DNA of 64,000 nucleotides from Exobasidium rhododendri (Eukaryota > Basidiomycota > Exobasidiomycetes > Exobasidiales > Exobasidiaceae). Position 1 is the first letter of the stretch. The number at the start of each line of letters is the position of its first letter. Below the pieces are notes generated by a model, which worked only from the letters and a program-made list of their open reading frames with translations, made no database searches and was not told the DNA's origin. Made by a program: the position numbers and the translations under genes. Location of the stretch: the NCBI GenBank assembly GCA_026210745.1, contig CP110632.1, positions 3,161,001 through 3,225,000 of the forward strand, written 5' to 3'. Below, piece by piece: positions 1-11,455 of the stretch.

Positions 1-51
1 GGTAGCATCGTGGCGGCCATCGATACACCCTCCGGACTGCAGGTTTCCTGA
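1..51 (+). CDS. Possible 3' end of a gene cut by the window edge
   Basis: Frame 1 is open from the first base and reads GSIVAAIDTPSGLQVS before a TGA at 49-51. The peptide looks like protein-coding sequence, but sixteen residues are too few to identify a family. It may equally be chance. The bases after the stop are AT-richer and resemble a 3' untranslated region. Confidence 0.25.
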   Translation, partial: GSIVAAIDTPSGLQVS

Positions 52-566
52 AGCCAAATTAGCGCCTTTTTCACAATAGGCCAAATTTCACACTTAGAGC
101 AACTCACTCAAAACGGCATGTTTCACTCTTTTTGTTTCAGACAAGTTTGTTCAGAATTTTCATACGATTTTATTTCATTAGATGGTACTTTACATTGGAC
201 AAGCGGTCATGGTGATACAGCATGTCGTACACGGCGTATTCACTAGTGGTGGAAAATGGCACGTGTATTTAATAGTGATCCGGCATGGTATGTCTCGACT
301 TTCAGATTTACTATGCGGAAAGCACGTGTCAAGGATCAGACAAGGAGGGAGAGAAGGAAAGGTACTGGGGAGGACCGTGGGGGTGAGAGTTGTTATCAAA
401 ATAGCTTGTGTTCACTATGTACAGTATATAGAAAACGTTCGTATTGCGTCTGAGTGTGAAAAGAGGCTAGTGGTAGCGAGCTTCTCGATAGTCTGGGAGC
501 GCACTATTCCTTCTCGTTTATGCGTTCCGGAGGCTAGGACTTCCACCTCCCTTCCACCTCATCGAC
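52..566. other. Intergenic region upstream of CHO2
   Basis: About 500 bases without a supported gene. Open frames here have no recognisable content. The region ends in a CT-rich leader just before the CHO2 start codon and contains two CACGTG E-boxes, listed separately. Confidence 0.5.
260..328. promoter_or_regulatory. Two CACGTG E-boxes upstream of CHO2
   Basis: CACGTG occurs at 260-265 and 323-328, about 300 and 240 bases before the CHO2 ATG. In budding yeast, CHO2 and other phospholipid genes respond to basic helix-loop-helix factors (Ino2/Ino4) that bind a CANNTG core. The palindromes are seen directly; their role in this fungus is inference, since CACGTG is also bound by Cbf1 and other factors. 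Confidence 0.35.
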
Positions 567-3500
567 ATGGCTTCAACTGCAATAGATCCTAACGCCGAGA
601 AAGGCTCGCCAGGGCTGCGAGTTAGAAAGCAGCACGTCCAGCCAGACTCACTCATGAGCGAGAGTAGCGAAGACACTCTCAAGGAAGAGACAGAATATGC
701 AGAGAAGGTCATGGGTCGCACTCCAGACGGAACAGGTGAGGCAAAGAGACAAACGAGAGAAAGGCAACGAGATAGGTTTATGTGGCTGATGATGTGAATC
801 ACCTTCTTCTTAGTCTTCACCGTTCCGCACACTCCCGACATGTTGACCTCCATCTTCGCACCCAACCAACCGAAGACGGCGTTGGACATACTTACAATTA
901 TTTCCTTGACGCTGCAGATCGTACTCTATTTTGTTCTTTCAGGAGCCACTCGACGACTGTTCTTTGTGGTCTATTTTGCGTTCTGGCGAGGAGCGTACAA
1001 CGGAGGTCTTGGCTTTATTCTCAAAGCTCAATCGGAAAAGCGGTGGATCGTCAAAACAATCAAAAAGGAAGGTTGGTTGGACGTCAACCGAAAGCCCAAG
1101 GCCTACAGCTTCATAAAGCATCATCTCAATATGAAGATGGAGAAGGACTACAACTTCGATGCAATGCCTCTTGAGTACAATGTCTGGCTAATGTTTCGAT
1201 CAATCGTCGATGTCATTCTCCTGAATGACTTTGTCGCGTATTCCTTGTTCGCCTTCTCTTGCATGCGCTTGCCGGAAGGTCATGGTGCTGTCATGCATGT
1301 TGTTCGATGGATCGTAGGATGGGGTCTGATCTTTTTCAATCTGTGGGTGAAGATGGATGCGCATCGAGTGGTCAAAGATTACGCATGGTACTGGGGCGAC
1401 TGCTTCTTTCTTTGTCTACAAAGTCTTGTCTTTGATGGCGTCTATGAATGCGCCCCAGATCCTATGTATTCTTTGGGGTATGCTGGTTACTATGGACTGT
1501 CTCTCGTTTCCGGAAGCTACTCTGTCCTTTTTGTCTCCCTCGCTGCTCATGCATCGCAATTTCTTTTCCTGCAATTTTTCGAAGGTCCACACATTGACCG
1601 GTAGGTAGCGAAGGTGTGAGAGATGAGGCCGCAACATCATGCTGATACATTGGCTCCTCTGCAGAATTTATGGAGAGAAGAAGCCACTAGCAGCTAGGAT
1701 CCCACTTCACACAGCTCCCTTTAATGCTGCTTCTGCGCAGGAAGCAGCTACTCCTGGCTTCTCATCATCGATAGAAAGGAGTCTATCAAGTGAAGGTCTA
1801 CAAGGTATCGAGTCTTCGTCTTCTGTCAGAACTCCAAGTCAAACGACTGGTACGTCTGCAACTAGTGAGGACGAAATCAGCGACCAGGAGGACGCCCCTC
1901 CAAGAGCGCAAAGGCGTCACAATTACAAGGATCGAAAGTCAGACGTCAATTCGAGCGAGGAGAAGCGTTTCAAGCACGACAATTTGCATGATTTACATCA
2001 TAAACTCTTCCAAAGAGACACCGTGGTCTTCCGTAACTTAGATCTGCTGCGAGGCAATGACTTTCTTCTCGTCGTGGCCGTCATTTACGGTTTGCTTCCC
2101 TCTCTGATGCCTTCTTTGGGTCCAAAGGGAGTTTTGACCGCGTACTATCTCAATGCGCTGGCCTGGAGAGCGGTTCACTCCGGTGGACTAGGACTGCTAC
2201 TACGTCGACAATCGGAAAGCAAGTGGATAGTCCGACACTACCTGAAGCATTACGTCTACAACCACAGTAGCGATGCTGTCTACGCTGCCTTTTCCAATTG
2301 GAAGATCATCTACAACACTTCCCTGATCATGACGTACATTTCCTTTGGAGTGTTGTGCTGGAAATGCTACGCTCCCTTGGGCCGAGATTGGACAGCTGGA
2401 ACGGATCTATTACGCCATGTCTTAGGGATTCTATTGCTTGCACTTCATGTATGGACTGCTACATCATCTTATTCTGTTCTGGGACCGTTTGGGTGGCTCT
2501 ACGGAGACTTCTTCATCGATGAATACCCTCATCAGCTTTACTACACGGGCATCTATCGATTTCTGAACAATCCAGAAAGGACGATGGGCGGAGCGGCCTT
2601 TTTCGGACTAGTGCTCATCTCTGGAAGCAAATTGGCATTGAGTTTGGCTGTGATCAGTCAAGTGGCTCACTGGATCTTCTTGAGCTGCGTTGAGAATCCA
2701 CACATGAAGAGGGTGAGTGTTGGCGTGTTTCTCTGCCTAACTGTTCTTACGGTGGCAATGCTGACTTTTTAATCGATCTTGTCACAAATTGATTGCAGCT
2801 GTACGGGCAAGCTGCCGTCTCTCGACAGGGCGGCGTCAGTAAGCAGCTGCAGAATGTAGCGGATCGAAACAAAGGCATCTTTGAAGCAGCTCAATCTCAC
2901 TTGAAATTTGGCGAAGTTCGTAAAGAGATCGAGCGGTACCAAAAAGATGCTAGTTCAAGACTGGAAGATTTCGTTAGTAAAAGCAAGCCCAAATTCGAAG
3001 AGATGGTGGAGGATACTCGCACTCTGTTTCAGCAAGGAAAGGATCGATTGCTGATCGTTCGACAGGGTGACGATATTGCAACGATAGATCGAAGCAAGTA
3101 CGGGATGTCTTTACTAGGTGACTCTGTCGGTCAATATCATCTTGGGGAGCCCATCAAGATCCAATGGAACGCACCCGTCTCGCATAGTCGTAGAGACTGG
3201 ATCGGAATATATCTACTCTCAAGATTTGGCAGCGCAAGGGAAGCCGATGAAACTCGATTGGTCACCAAGATTTCCAGTCAAGGAAAGTGGATTGCGCTGA
3301 ATGAGGATGAATGGGAAGGTGATACGCCGGTAAAGGATGGTGCTAAAGGTCTTAGCTACCCTGGCGCGCCGGACACAGAAGGGTTGGTAACGTTTCAGAA
3401 CGATCGACTGCCGTGGGCGCCGGGTGTATATGAGATACGCTATCACCACGACGCCAAGCACAACGTCTTGGCACGATCTCGGCCGATTGTCATTCATGGT

Positions 3501-3946
3501 GAGTCAGCCGTAGAGAGCAATAGAGAGGGAAGAGACTGTGATCGTATTAGTGAAGTCTGACTCCGCCCTCCTGATTTCCATGAATTCCTGTAGTGGATAA
3601 GCCAAAAGATATGACGTCGCACGATGAGACATATGCCCTACTTGCAAGGATCATTCAGTATGCACTTAATTCATCGTACGCCTACCTACCACGATCGCAG
3701 AGTGGTAGACCAGAAGCGCAGGATGTACCAGACGGTAGACGTAGTGACTCTGATCCAGACGATTTCACCATCTGGGACGTCAAGCAAGCCCGAAGGATTG
3801 CAAAGGGAATCTACTTTACCTTTGATATCGAATTCACAAGTGAAGTGATAGTAGCAGAAGCAAACATTCGAAAGCTGGCAAACGACGTGATCCAGGCTCG
3901 ACAGATCCTTGCGAATGGCTTTAGACCCAACATTGTAGACCACTGA
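567..3946 (+). CDS. CHO2: Phosphatidylethanolamine N-methyltransferase Cho2
   Basis: Makes phosphatidylcholine by carrying out the first S-adenosylmethionine-dependent methylation of phosphatidylethanolamine, as an integral protein of the endoplasmic reticulum. Five exons are predicted (567-735, 814-1600, 1665-2712, 2799-3498, 3594-3946), giving 1018 residues, within the range for fungal Cho2. The protein holds two tandem membrane methyltransferase repeats, roughly residues 65-310 and 430-690. Both have the CPMYS-like block (PDPMYSLGYAGYYG in the first) and end in matching blocks, EGPHIDR and ENPHMKR. The first splice restores the family-typical VFTVPHTPDML. A soluble C-terminal region (GDSVGQYHLGEPIKIQW, then DWIGIYLL) is also typical of Cho2. 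All junctions keep frame, and the ATG at 567 is the first in frame. Confidence 0.95.
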
Positions 3947-4250
3947 AAAAAAAGAAGGAAGAAAGACACATGAAATGCGTTCTTCATTGTACCATTAGTC
4001 CCTTTCAAAGGCTGTTGCTGTGACCTGTCGTGTGCTTTGCGTGATAAGGGGGCAAGCGGTCATGTCCGGCCGATGATGACGCGTGACGCTTTGGCGCCGA
4101 TTAGGGTAGCTCTCTTGTGATAGGCATCTTACATCCCCCTCGACGATGAGACCCCGCTCTGCGACCCTTACTGCCATATACAGAATCAAGCCGAAGAAAT
4201 GATGAGTCAAAAAGCAGCGATAGACACCAACGAGAGGGGTCCATGCTGAC
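3947..4250. other. Intergenic region between CHO2 and UBC8
   Basis: Contains the CHO2 3' end and the UBC8 promoter. An MCB-like ACGCGT lies at 4079-4084. The stretch CTGAC at 4246-4250, followed by pyrimidines and CACAG, looks like a 3' splice site; see the UBC8 start discussed in the findings. Confidence 0.4.
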
Positions 4251-5041
4251 ATGTCATCTTTCCTTTCCCGTGCTCACAGTAGCCCAAAGCGTCGGATAGA
4301 GACGGACATGATGAAGCTGTGCGTATCGTGCATTCAAAGGGGGAGCAAGGGGGAGGTGGGAGCATAAAATAAGGCGCTGAAAACAAAACGCTTGCCTCTT
4401 TCTTTCGACAGGCTCATGTCTGATCATGAAGTAACGTTGGTGAATGATAGCATGCAAGAATTCTTTGTTCGCTTCCATGGCCCGGCTGAGAGTGAGTGAA
4501 AGACCCTTTAACATGCAGCTAGAAGTGCACTCCACCCCCTCTCTCTGTCTTATCTCGCCTTCGACTTGGCATTGACTCCTCATCTCTTTCTACAGCTCCG
4601 TTCGCTGGAGGTGTATGGAAGATCCACGTTGAGCTGCAAGATCAGTACCCCTACAAATCACCTAGCATCGGATTCATGAACAAGATCTTTCACCCCAACA
4701 TCGATGAATTGAGCGGATCGGTATGCTTAGACGTGATAAATCAGACTTGGTCACCAATGTTTGATATGCTCAACATCTTCGAGGTCTTTCTACCTCAACT
4801 TCTTCGATATCCAAATCCTCAAGATCCCCTGAATGGTGAAGCGGCCGCACTATTGATGAGAGAACCGAAGAACTACGATACAAAGGTGAAAGAATATGTC
4901 TCGAGATATGCGACAAAGGAACAGGCGGAGAAGGCAGGTGGGGGAGAGGCAGAGGGAGAGGATGGAAGTGATGAGGAGGAAGAAGAGATGAGTGATGTCG
5001 GTAGCTTTTCGGAGGATGAAGCAGGCGACATGGAACTATAG
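4251..5041 (+). CDS. UBC8: Ubiquitin-conjugating enzyme E2, Ubc8/UBE2H type
   Basis: Ubiquitin-conjugating enzyme. In yeast, Ubc8 works with the GID/CTLH ligase to degrade gluconeogenic enzymes. Exons 4251-4318, 4412-4491 and 4596-5041 give 197 residues. The conserved order is [20 protein letters not shown], then HPNIDELSG, then [10 protein letters not shown] with the catalytic cysteine near residue 93. An acidic tail ends in [11 protein letters not shown], almost as in UBE2H. The N-terminus is uncertain: the ATG at 4251 is in frame and gives [15 protein letters not shown], whereas family members begin MSSxKRR. The extra residues overlap a sequence that looks like a 3' splice site, so the true start may lie in an unseen upstream exon. 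Confidence 0.93.
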
Positions 5042-5452
5042 CGTCCTTTCATACAAAGCATTGCTGTCTTTTTCAAGCTCCCTCCCCCTCCCTCACTTTC
5101 ACGTCTATACATGCACCCGGTTCGCCCTCCTCTCCTCTGTCACACTCTCACAGACTCCCCCTCCTCCCACTCATCTTCTCTTTGGCCCTTCATTACACTG
5201 TATCAGCAACATAGTCCATAAATCATCTTCTCTAATACATCGTGTGATCACACAATTTCTCGGGCCCCTTGTTTCTCTAGCTCAGCCTCCTCATTCGATT
5301 CGATTGAACATGGTGAGAACAGACAATGACTTCATTCAGAAATAAACAATACACAATAATATACACTTGCTTAAAACACACACTTGGTATTTTGCTATCT
5401 GCACTACTCCTTCTTCTTCTTCTCCTTCTCCTTCTTTTCCGTTGCTAGTCCT
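5042..5452. other. Intergenic region between convergent UBC8 and SHG1-like genes
   Basis: Holds both 3' untranslated regions. It is CT-rich, with a long TTC/TCC pyrimidine tract around 5408-5440 and AATAAA-like sequence near 5341. No gene is seen. Confidence 0.5.
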
Positions 5453-6373
5453 TCATTCCGGTGGGAGCATTGTCGTCATGGGCGTCTGACTACCTCTGCT
5501 GGAAATCTGAGCCGGAGTGATGCTACCTTTTTCGAGTGGTGTCATATCACCCGCCCCAGTGTTGCCGCCATCTTCATCGCTACTGTCCCCCTTGCTCTCT
5601 ACTCTTGTCTTCTCCGATCGCAAGACTTCTGCCAATCTACCGACCAGGTCCTTCCCAACTGTACCATGACGTTCAAAAAGACTTTCTCTGTCGCCCTCTT
5701 TTCCTCGCATTTTGCCTAACAATTCATCGAGGATGTCACTCGCCTCCGGTGTTTCTTCGATCCATCGATTGAGCTCAAGCTCTTGCAATCGCCCATCTTG
5801 CAAAGCTAATCTCTGCCTTGCTTCCGGGGGCATCTGTGATAGGCGCTGCAGTAAGTATGACTGAAGAGATTGTAAGAACTCATCCTTCGGCGTAGAAGAC
5901 TGGAAAGTAGATCGAAGCTCCTTGACTGTAGTATCGTAGTGGCCCCTTCTTTTAAATTCGTCAACGAGCATTCGAGGGGTTATCTTGGCAGGGGTCAAAG
6001 GAGATGGCGCGACTAGATCCCCCGTCATAGGAGAGAGTGAGGAAGTCATTTCATCCCTCAGTTCCTCTCGAATGTACCGATCTGCCTCCTTGCCCACGAA
6101 AGCGTAACCAAAATCCTTGCCTTTGATGCCGGCACCTTGGCTAGTACTGCTTTGTTGTGCACTCGTTTTCAACCCTTTCACTTTACGAATACCACTAGAT
6201 GGCTCGGCTTCATAGACAGCACTGTAATTTGACGAGTCATTGGTCGACCACATTGTGCTTTTGACGGGAGCCACAGGGGCAACGGAAGAGGGTGGCTGTC
6301 TGTTGTTGAAAGGAGGGCGATAGGGAGGTTGACCAGGATGGCCGCGAGGCCTCCATGGTTGTTGATTGTACAT
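5453..6373 (-). CDS. SHG1: Shg1/BOD1-domain protein, probable COMPASS subunit
   Basis: A single exon encodes 306 residues. The central part, about residues 128-190, reads TPRMLVDEFKRRGHYDTTV followed by a helix with KDEFLQSLQSYLL. This matches the BOD1/Shg1 fold, found in the Shg1 subunit of the Set1/COMPASS histone H3K4 methyltransferase and in vertebrate BOD1. The N-terminus is Pro/Gln/Arg-rich and probably disordered; the C-terminus is acidic and Ser/Thr-rich. The start is the first ATG of the frame. Its 3' end faces UBC8. A second COMPASS gene, BRE2, lies at 52-54 kb. The family call rests on the Shg1-like helix region alone. Confidence 0.7.
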   Translation of the reverse strand: MYNQQPWRPRGHPGQPPYRPPFNNRQPPSSVAPVAPVKSTMWSTNDSSNYSAVYEAEPSSGIRKVKGLKTSAQQSSTSQGAGIKGKDFGYAFVGKEADRYIREELRDEMTSSLSPMTGDLVAPSPLTPAKITPRMLVDEFKRRGHYDTTVKELRSTFQSSTPKDEFLQSLQSYLLQRLSQMPPEARQRLALQDGRLQELELNRWIEETPEASDILDELLGKMRGKEGDRESLFERHGTVGKDLVGRLAEVLRSEKTRVESKGDSSDEDGGNTGAGDMTPLEKGSITPAQISSRGSQTPMTTMLPPE

Positions 6374-7216
6374 GGTGCCTGGAGAGCAAAGGGCACGTCA
6401 GCTCCCTTTCATCATCTGTTCCACCTTTGCCAGAATGACTCCTCTCTGCGCGGCCCGCTCGTCTTTCTCAGCAAAACCTATTATCCTCGAGAAGTCAAAC
6501 GACGTATATGATCCGGTACACATATGTGGATCCGCACGTTTGGTTCATTAGGTCCGCCTGTCGGTTTGTTGGTCATCATATGAAGAGAGGAGCGAGGCAG
6601 AGGAAATCTACGCTGGGTCATTACTTACGAATTTTTAGACGCCCTACATTTGAAGAGAAATTCTAGGCAATCTTTAAGAGGAAAGAAGAGAAAGGAAGGA
6701 GTTGAGATTATCAGCCTCTATACTAGTCAAGATGGCCCCCGCAACTAACTGTCGCCTGCGTCATAGAAGCTCTGCAAGCCATTGAGCTCTGTTGACGCCC
6801 CGCCATGAGTCGAAGGGGGAGCTTCTCGTCGTCTTTCGCTACTCACCCTGCTTTCTTCCTTCATTCCATCTTCTTCTTCTTCGTGGCTCGAAAGCTAAAG
6901 AGAAGAAATGATCAGACTCTGATCTTCCTTGCTAGCCTTCGCTTAGGTCCTGCCTGCTACACGCTAAACTGCAATTTGCTTACCGTTGGTCCCCCTCCCC
7001 CTTTACCGCTTCGCTGAGTGCGATTGAGCGTGATTGCAAGTGACAATCGCGTGGCCATACTAGCCGGTAATCTTCCCTATTGTGCCAATCTATTTTTTTG
7101 AAACCTTGACGATTCGCGAAGAACGGTTTTGAAAAGCTCAATTCAGACAGTGGATAAAAGCGGGCTTTGGTCACAAACAGTACCGATCGCTCACCGTCGC
7201 TCTTCTCTTCATCACC
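6374..7216. other. Divergent promoter region between SHG1-like and carrier genes
   Basis: About 840 bases between two divergent start codons. It has CT-rich stretches at 6820-6880 and scattered short open frames without recognisable content. If the carrier gene had further 5' exons coding for EF-hands they would have to lie here, but I recognise none. Confidence 0.45.
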
Positions 7217-9116
7217 ATGTCGCATTTCGTCCCACCCATGTTCCGACCGCTTTATTGCGAGTCTGAGAGCTCTTCGTCGTCACAGCATCCAATACTGCAG
7301 CCGAAAGCCGATCAAGTGAATGACGACCCTGACCAACATCAGCATGCACATCAGTACATTGTCCCCCATCTTCCTGGTGAAGGTCGTTTCAATGTCAGCG
7401 CAAAGGTGAGGAAGGTGGTGCTACTCAAACGATGCTAATGCAAAATGGCAACAGATGTTGACGACCGGCATTTCTTCATTTAGATCTTTTCGAGACCAAA
7501 TGCAGACCCGGCCTTTCAAAGGCATTTAGCTGCTTTCCAGCGAGAAGTAGCCCTCTCGTCACCTGGCATGCTCTCGTACAGAACTTCGACAGTACGGGGA
7601 AACAAAGACGAACAGAACTTGACATGTCATGAACTCTTTATCTCTGACGATCTAGAGCCTCACCCGCTGCCCAAAACAGCTTCACCTCGATCGTCTGAGG
7701 TACAGAGTGGAGAAGGTAATACAAACTCAAACTCTACAACAGCGCAGCTTACTGAAGCAACAAAGGAAACAGCAACTTCATTCAGTAAAGAATTTGCTCA
7801 TTCAGCATACAATTTCGGTCTTGGAGGTATTGCAGGTGCAACTGGTGCAACTATGGTGTACCCAATCGATCTGGTAAAGACTCGAATGCAGAATCAACGC
7901 TCTTCAGTGGTAGGAGAACCTCAAATGTACAAGAACAGTCTGGATTGCGTTTCCAAGGTATTTAGAAATGAAGGATTCCTTGGATTCTACTCTGGTCTAG
8001 GGCCTCAATTGTTGGTAAGTTGCATCACTCTTTTGTGCGCTTAATGTTAAGATCATTATAATGATGCCTGGCTCGTCCCATACACAGGGAGTAGCACCGG
8101 AAAAGGCAATCAAGTTGACAGTGAACGATTTGGTACGGGCTCACGCCAAGGATCCAGATACCGGAAACATATCACTTCCGTGGGAGATTGTCGCTGGAGG
8201 TACGGCAGGAGGCTGTCAAGTAGTGAGTAGAAGCAATAACATCTGAAGTCGACGAATTCACCCTCTGAGATTTTGTAACTCCTTCTCCCTTTTCCTTCTA
8301 TATCATCAAGGTCTTCACCAACCCATTAGAGATCGTCAAAATTCGTTTGCAAATCGCCGGTGAAATCGCGAAATCAGAAGGGACCGATAGAGTAGCGCGA
8401 GGTGCAATCCATATTGTTCGATCACTCGGTTTAGTAGGACTGTACAAAGGCGCCTCTGCATGTCTTTTGCGAGACATTCCTTTCAGCTCCATCTATTTTC
8501 CAGCTTATGCACATCTGAAGAAGGACGTTTTCCACGATGGAAGAGATGGGAAGAAGCTGGGATTCGGCCCAATGTTAGCCAGTGCTAGTATTGCTGGTAT
8601 GCCGGCTGCCTTCTTGACCACTCCTGCCGACGTCATCAAGACTCGGTTGCAAGTAGAAGCTAGAAAGGGACAAGCGACGTATAAAGGCATTATGGATTGT
8701 GCTAGGAAGATTATGGCAGAGGAAGGACCCAAAGCCTTCTTTAAAGGAAGTCTTGCACGGGTCCTTCGAAGTAGTCCCCAGTTTGGAGTGACGTTGGTAG
8801 CGTACGAGTATCTTCAGGTGAGTGGAAGAGTGAGGGGAGCTAGATTGTGATTTGCCTGTCTGACTTCTTCGTCTCTTTCACCCCCCCCTCCTCCCCTTAT
8901 GACCCACTGCAGAAACTGCTCCCGTACCCATTTGAATCAAAGCAGACGGGAACAAGCAGCAGCAGCGAGCCAGCAAGGCCATGGGAAGATCCATCAAGAC
9001 AACATGCAAGGAATGCAATGAGGTTATTGATGCAAATGCACGACGATTTCGGCATTGCAACTCCCCCTTCCGGCTTTGTACCATTCAATGGTTCCACAAA
9101 GGAAGTAGAAAAGTGA
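7217..9116 (+). CDS. AGC1: Mitochondrial aspartate/glutamate carrier (AGC, SLC25A12/13 type) without EF-hands
   Basis: Inner mitochondrial membrane carrier exchanging aspartate for glutamate plus a proton, part of the malate-aspartate shuttle. Five exons (7217-7405, 7484-8014, 8088-8222, 8311-8817, 8913-9116) give 521 residues. All three carrier repeats are present: [30 protein letters not shown] and [21 protein letters not shown]-specific blocks include [17 protein letters not shown] and [17 protein letters not shown]. The roughly 190 residues before the first repeat are Ser/His/Gln-rich and contain no EF-hand loop, whereas animal AGCs carry about 300 residues with EF-hands. The tail ends in a Gln/Ser/Arg-rich helix after LLPYPF. 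Missing upstream exons cannot be excluded. Confidence 0.9.
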
Positions 9117-9367
9117 GGCCGTTCACTTAGTGTAGCTAACTGTAGTAAAATAATTCGACGAATATAATTGTGCTTCTGCTTGTGAGCTTGAGTCTAGAAG
9201 CCCCCTTTCCCCTATCCCATCGTCCCGTTTATCGTCTTCTCATCGTCTCCGCCATTGTCACAACTGTAAGGCGTGTTGACACTTCGAAAAGCAGAATTGT
9301 ACATAGAGGCGAAAGGGACAAGAAAGAGAGAGACAGAGGAACAAAACACAGGAAGAAGTTATGCAGA
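9117..9367. other. Short convergent gap
   Basis: The 3' untranslated regions of the carrier and GCLM genes meet here. No feature is seen. Confidence 0.5.
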
Positions 9368-10891
9368 TCAGTCATCATTAACTGCCTTGGTGAAGAGAAG
9401 GAAGCTGATACGAGGGATAGCGATAGGAAGAAGGCGTGGAAGGAGTGGTGATCAGACGGCGAAATGCTCAAAGGAAACTGGACGGTCCCACTCACCCTTT
9501 ATCGGCCAAGACACCGCGATCGCGTATAAGGACAGTGTACTTGAAGCACCACAATGGTACCAGATGTTTGCCCTTCGGTATCGAGTGCGGCAATTTTCCT
9601 TCAAACTCTTTCATCAACGTTGGCAGCGTTCGGGCAGGCAGCAGATCTGGCAATGTTGCAAAGTCATGTTGAGCCAAACGCCTTCATCCGCTTCGCCAAA
9701 ATCAAATCGCAGTCTAGACTCACCCTTGCGATCACTGTGAGCCACCAAAAGAATAGAAGTGTCCTTACAATAGTCTGCCAAGCCACGATCCCAGCAGCAG
9801 CTTCTGATCGATTTACCGGTTGTCTGCGAATTCATTTGGTTTCCATTGACGCCATTAGATTGGTCGTTTAGATTGATTGCACACAATCGTGGCCTTCTGC
9901 ATGGACCTGGCCCAAACTCCTTCATTGCCTCCTCTTCTCCCTTTCCTGCCAGCTCGCTGAAGACTGCTTTCGAAGGAGAGGAAGGAATGTGAACATGCGT
10001 TGCGTCCGTTGTTGCTGTTGTTGTAGTAACTTCAGCGGCGTCGTTTTCGATCAACGACTCTTGCACCTGACTAGTCATGCTGGACCCTGATGAAGGCAAT
10101 TGTTTTGTTTGCGGCAGCGAAGGTGATAGTGTCGTTGCAAAGTCTTCGAGTTGCAGCTTCTCCACCACACTCTGTAACGCTCTCTGAGAGAAGTCAGAGA
10201 GACCCATCGTCAGAATCTTCTCGTCTGGTGACAGTTGCTTCCAAAGGGAGACGACTTTTTCAAGTCTGGCATCCGACATTTCCACTCCTCTCTTTCCTTG
10301 CTCTTCGTCTTCGCTTCCGAACGCTAGAATGAGCGTATCAACGCTGTCTAAGCCGGTTGCGATTGAAAATCTCTTCAAGGCTTCTTTGACCCACTCGGAA
10401 GAGTACGATGCATTCTCTCCTCCCTCGCCTAGGAAAAAGAATTTGGCAGTGACGTCGAAAGAGTCCCTCCCTTGTTCATTGCTTGTGCAGGGATCCATGA
10501 TGGTGGGATTGGTGACAGTCCGGGCATGAGGCAGAATTAAAGTGCGTGCCGACTCCTCCCAGTCAAAGCTAATGAAAGGTATTTCCTCGTCACCAGTTTC
10601 AAAGAATCCAGGCCTGATTTGATCGTCTTCGTTCAGATCGTCCTTCGCCCCATTGGAGAGTACCGATGTAGATGCTTGAGCGCCTGCTTCGTCACTGGCC
10701 CCACAAGGTGCTCCGTTGCCCGCATTGCTTGATTGGAGGTAGTAGTCCTCGGGTTCCCCATCCAGGGCAAAGTGTAGTGTCTCGTGGATAGCGTGTGCCA
10801 ACTCACCCTCGACGGAAGACTTCAGCGCCCGTGCAACATTGTGACTGTAGAACAGAAGACTCGACAGATCAGTTTGACTGTCGTTTGCCAT
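9368..10891 (-). CDS. Glutamate-cysteine ligase regulatory (modifier) subunit
   Basis: Regulatory subunit that raises the activity of glutamate-cysteine ligase, the first step of glutathione synthesis. It has a catalytically idle aldo-keto-reductase-like fold. Exons on the minus strand are 10891-9724, 9646-9496 and 9404-9368, giving 451 residues. Family marks are GLDSVDTLILAF, LTMGLSDFSQRALQ, then SCCWDRGLADYCKDTSILL and HSDRKDLLP across the first splice. HLVPLWCFKYTVLIRDRG is followed by a tiny last exon reading GFLLFTKAVNDD. The order matches human GCLM (PLWLLRYSVIVKSRG, then KGYILQAKRRG). About 110 residues of low-complexity sequence (a TTTT/ATT stretch) are inserted before the CAINLN block. 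It lies divergent from RAD4. Confidence 0.85.
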
Positions 10892-11455
10892 CGTCGATGT
10901 AGGTATTTGTTCTTGTGCGGTTTGTTGGGTGATTATTATTTATAGTGCCGTCTCTATAAGTATTTGCGAAAATTATCTATCGGATCTGGACGTAGGGAGT
11001 TGTCCAGCTGGAGGATATACAATGCGATGGTACAGAAGCAGTGTGCGACAGGAAAAGAGGAGTTCTAGTGATGTAGGACACTCAAACGGGTGAGGCTTCG
11101 GATGGATGAATTGAGCGTCGTAGAGAGGGTTTATGGGAGGATGGTGTATATTCCGCAGATGATAACTCGACAGTGTCAAATTTTGGTTCTTCCTTTTAAT
11201 TTTTTTTCCTTGGTAATGCAAAATGCAAGAGCAATACAGGGCTAGGACTATAGGTAAATCAAGTTGTTGCAGCAATAATTTCAATTACGCAGTCATGTCA
11301 GATTCGGTGCGTTCCTCCACACTTCGTCTACTTAGGTTGCATCTTGTTGTTTTACCCTTTTCTCACTTCCAAGAATTGCGAGGGGCAAGGGAAAGAGGAA
11401 GGTAGATCCTCTGACTCCCAGTTCGCAGAGGACTCGGGGCGTGGTGTGTGGAAGT
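10892..11455. other. Divergent promoter between GCLM and RAD4
   Basis: About 560 bases between divergent start codons. It is AT-rich near 10925-10975 and 11190-11230. I see no clear TATA box or Yap1-type TTACTAA site. Confidence 0.45.

Noticed and set aside
182-592. Open frame of 136 codons upstream of CHO2
   Set aside because: Composition is not protein-like, it overlaps the CHO2 start in another frame, and no motif is recognisable.
11441-11455. Upstream GTG as the RAD4 start
   Set aside because: In-frame GTG codons precede the ATG at 11456, but nuclear fungal genes start at ATG. The same reasoning moved the starts of GH10 copy 1, BRE2, the DENN gene, the GBD gene, the permease and the Cep57-like gene.
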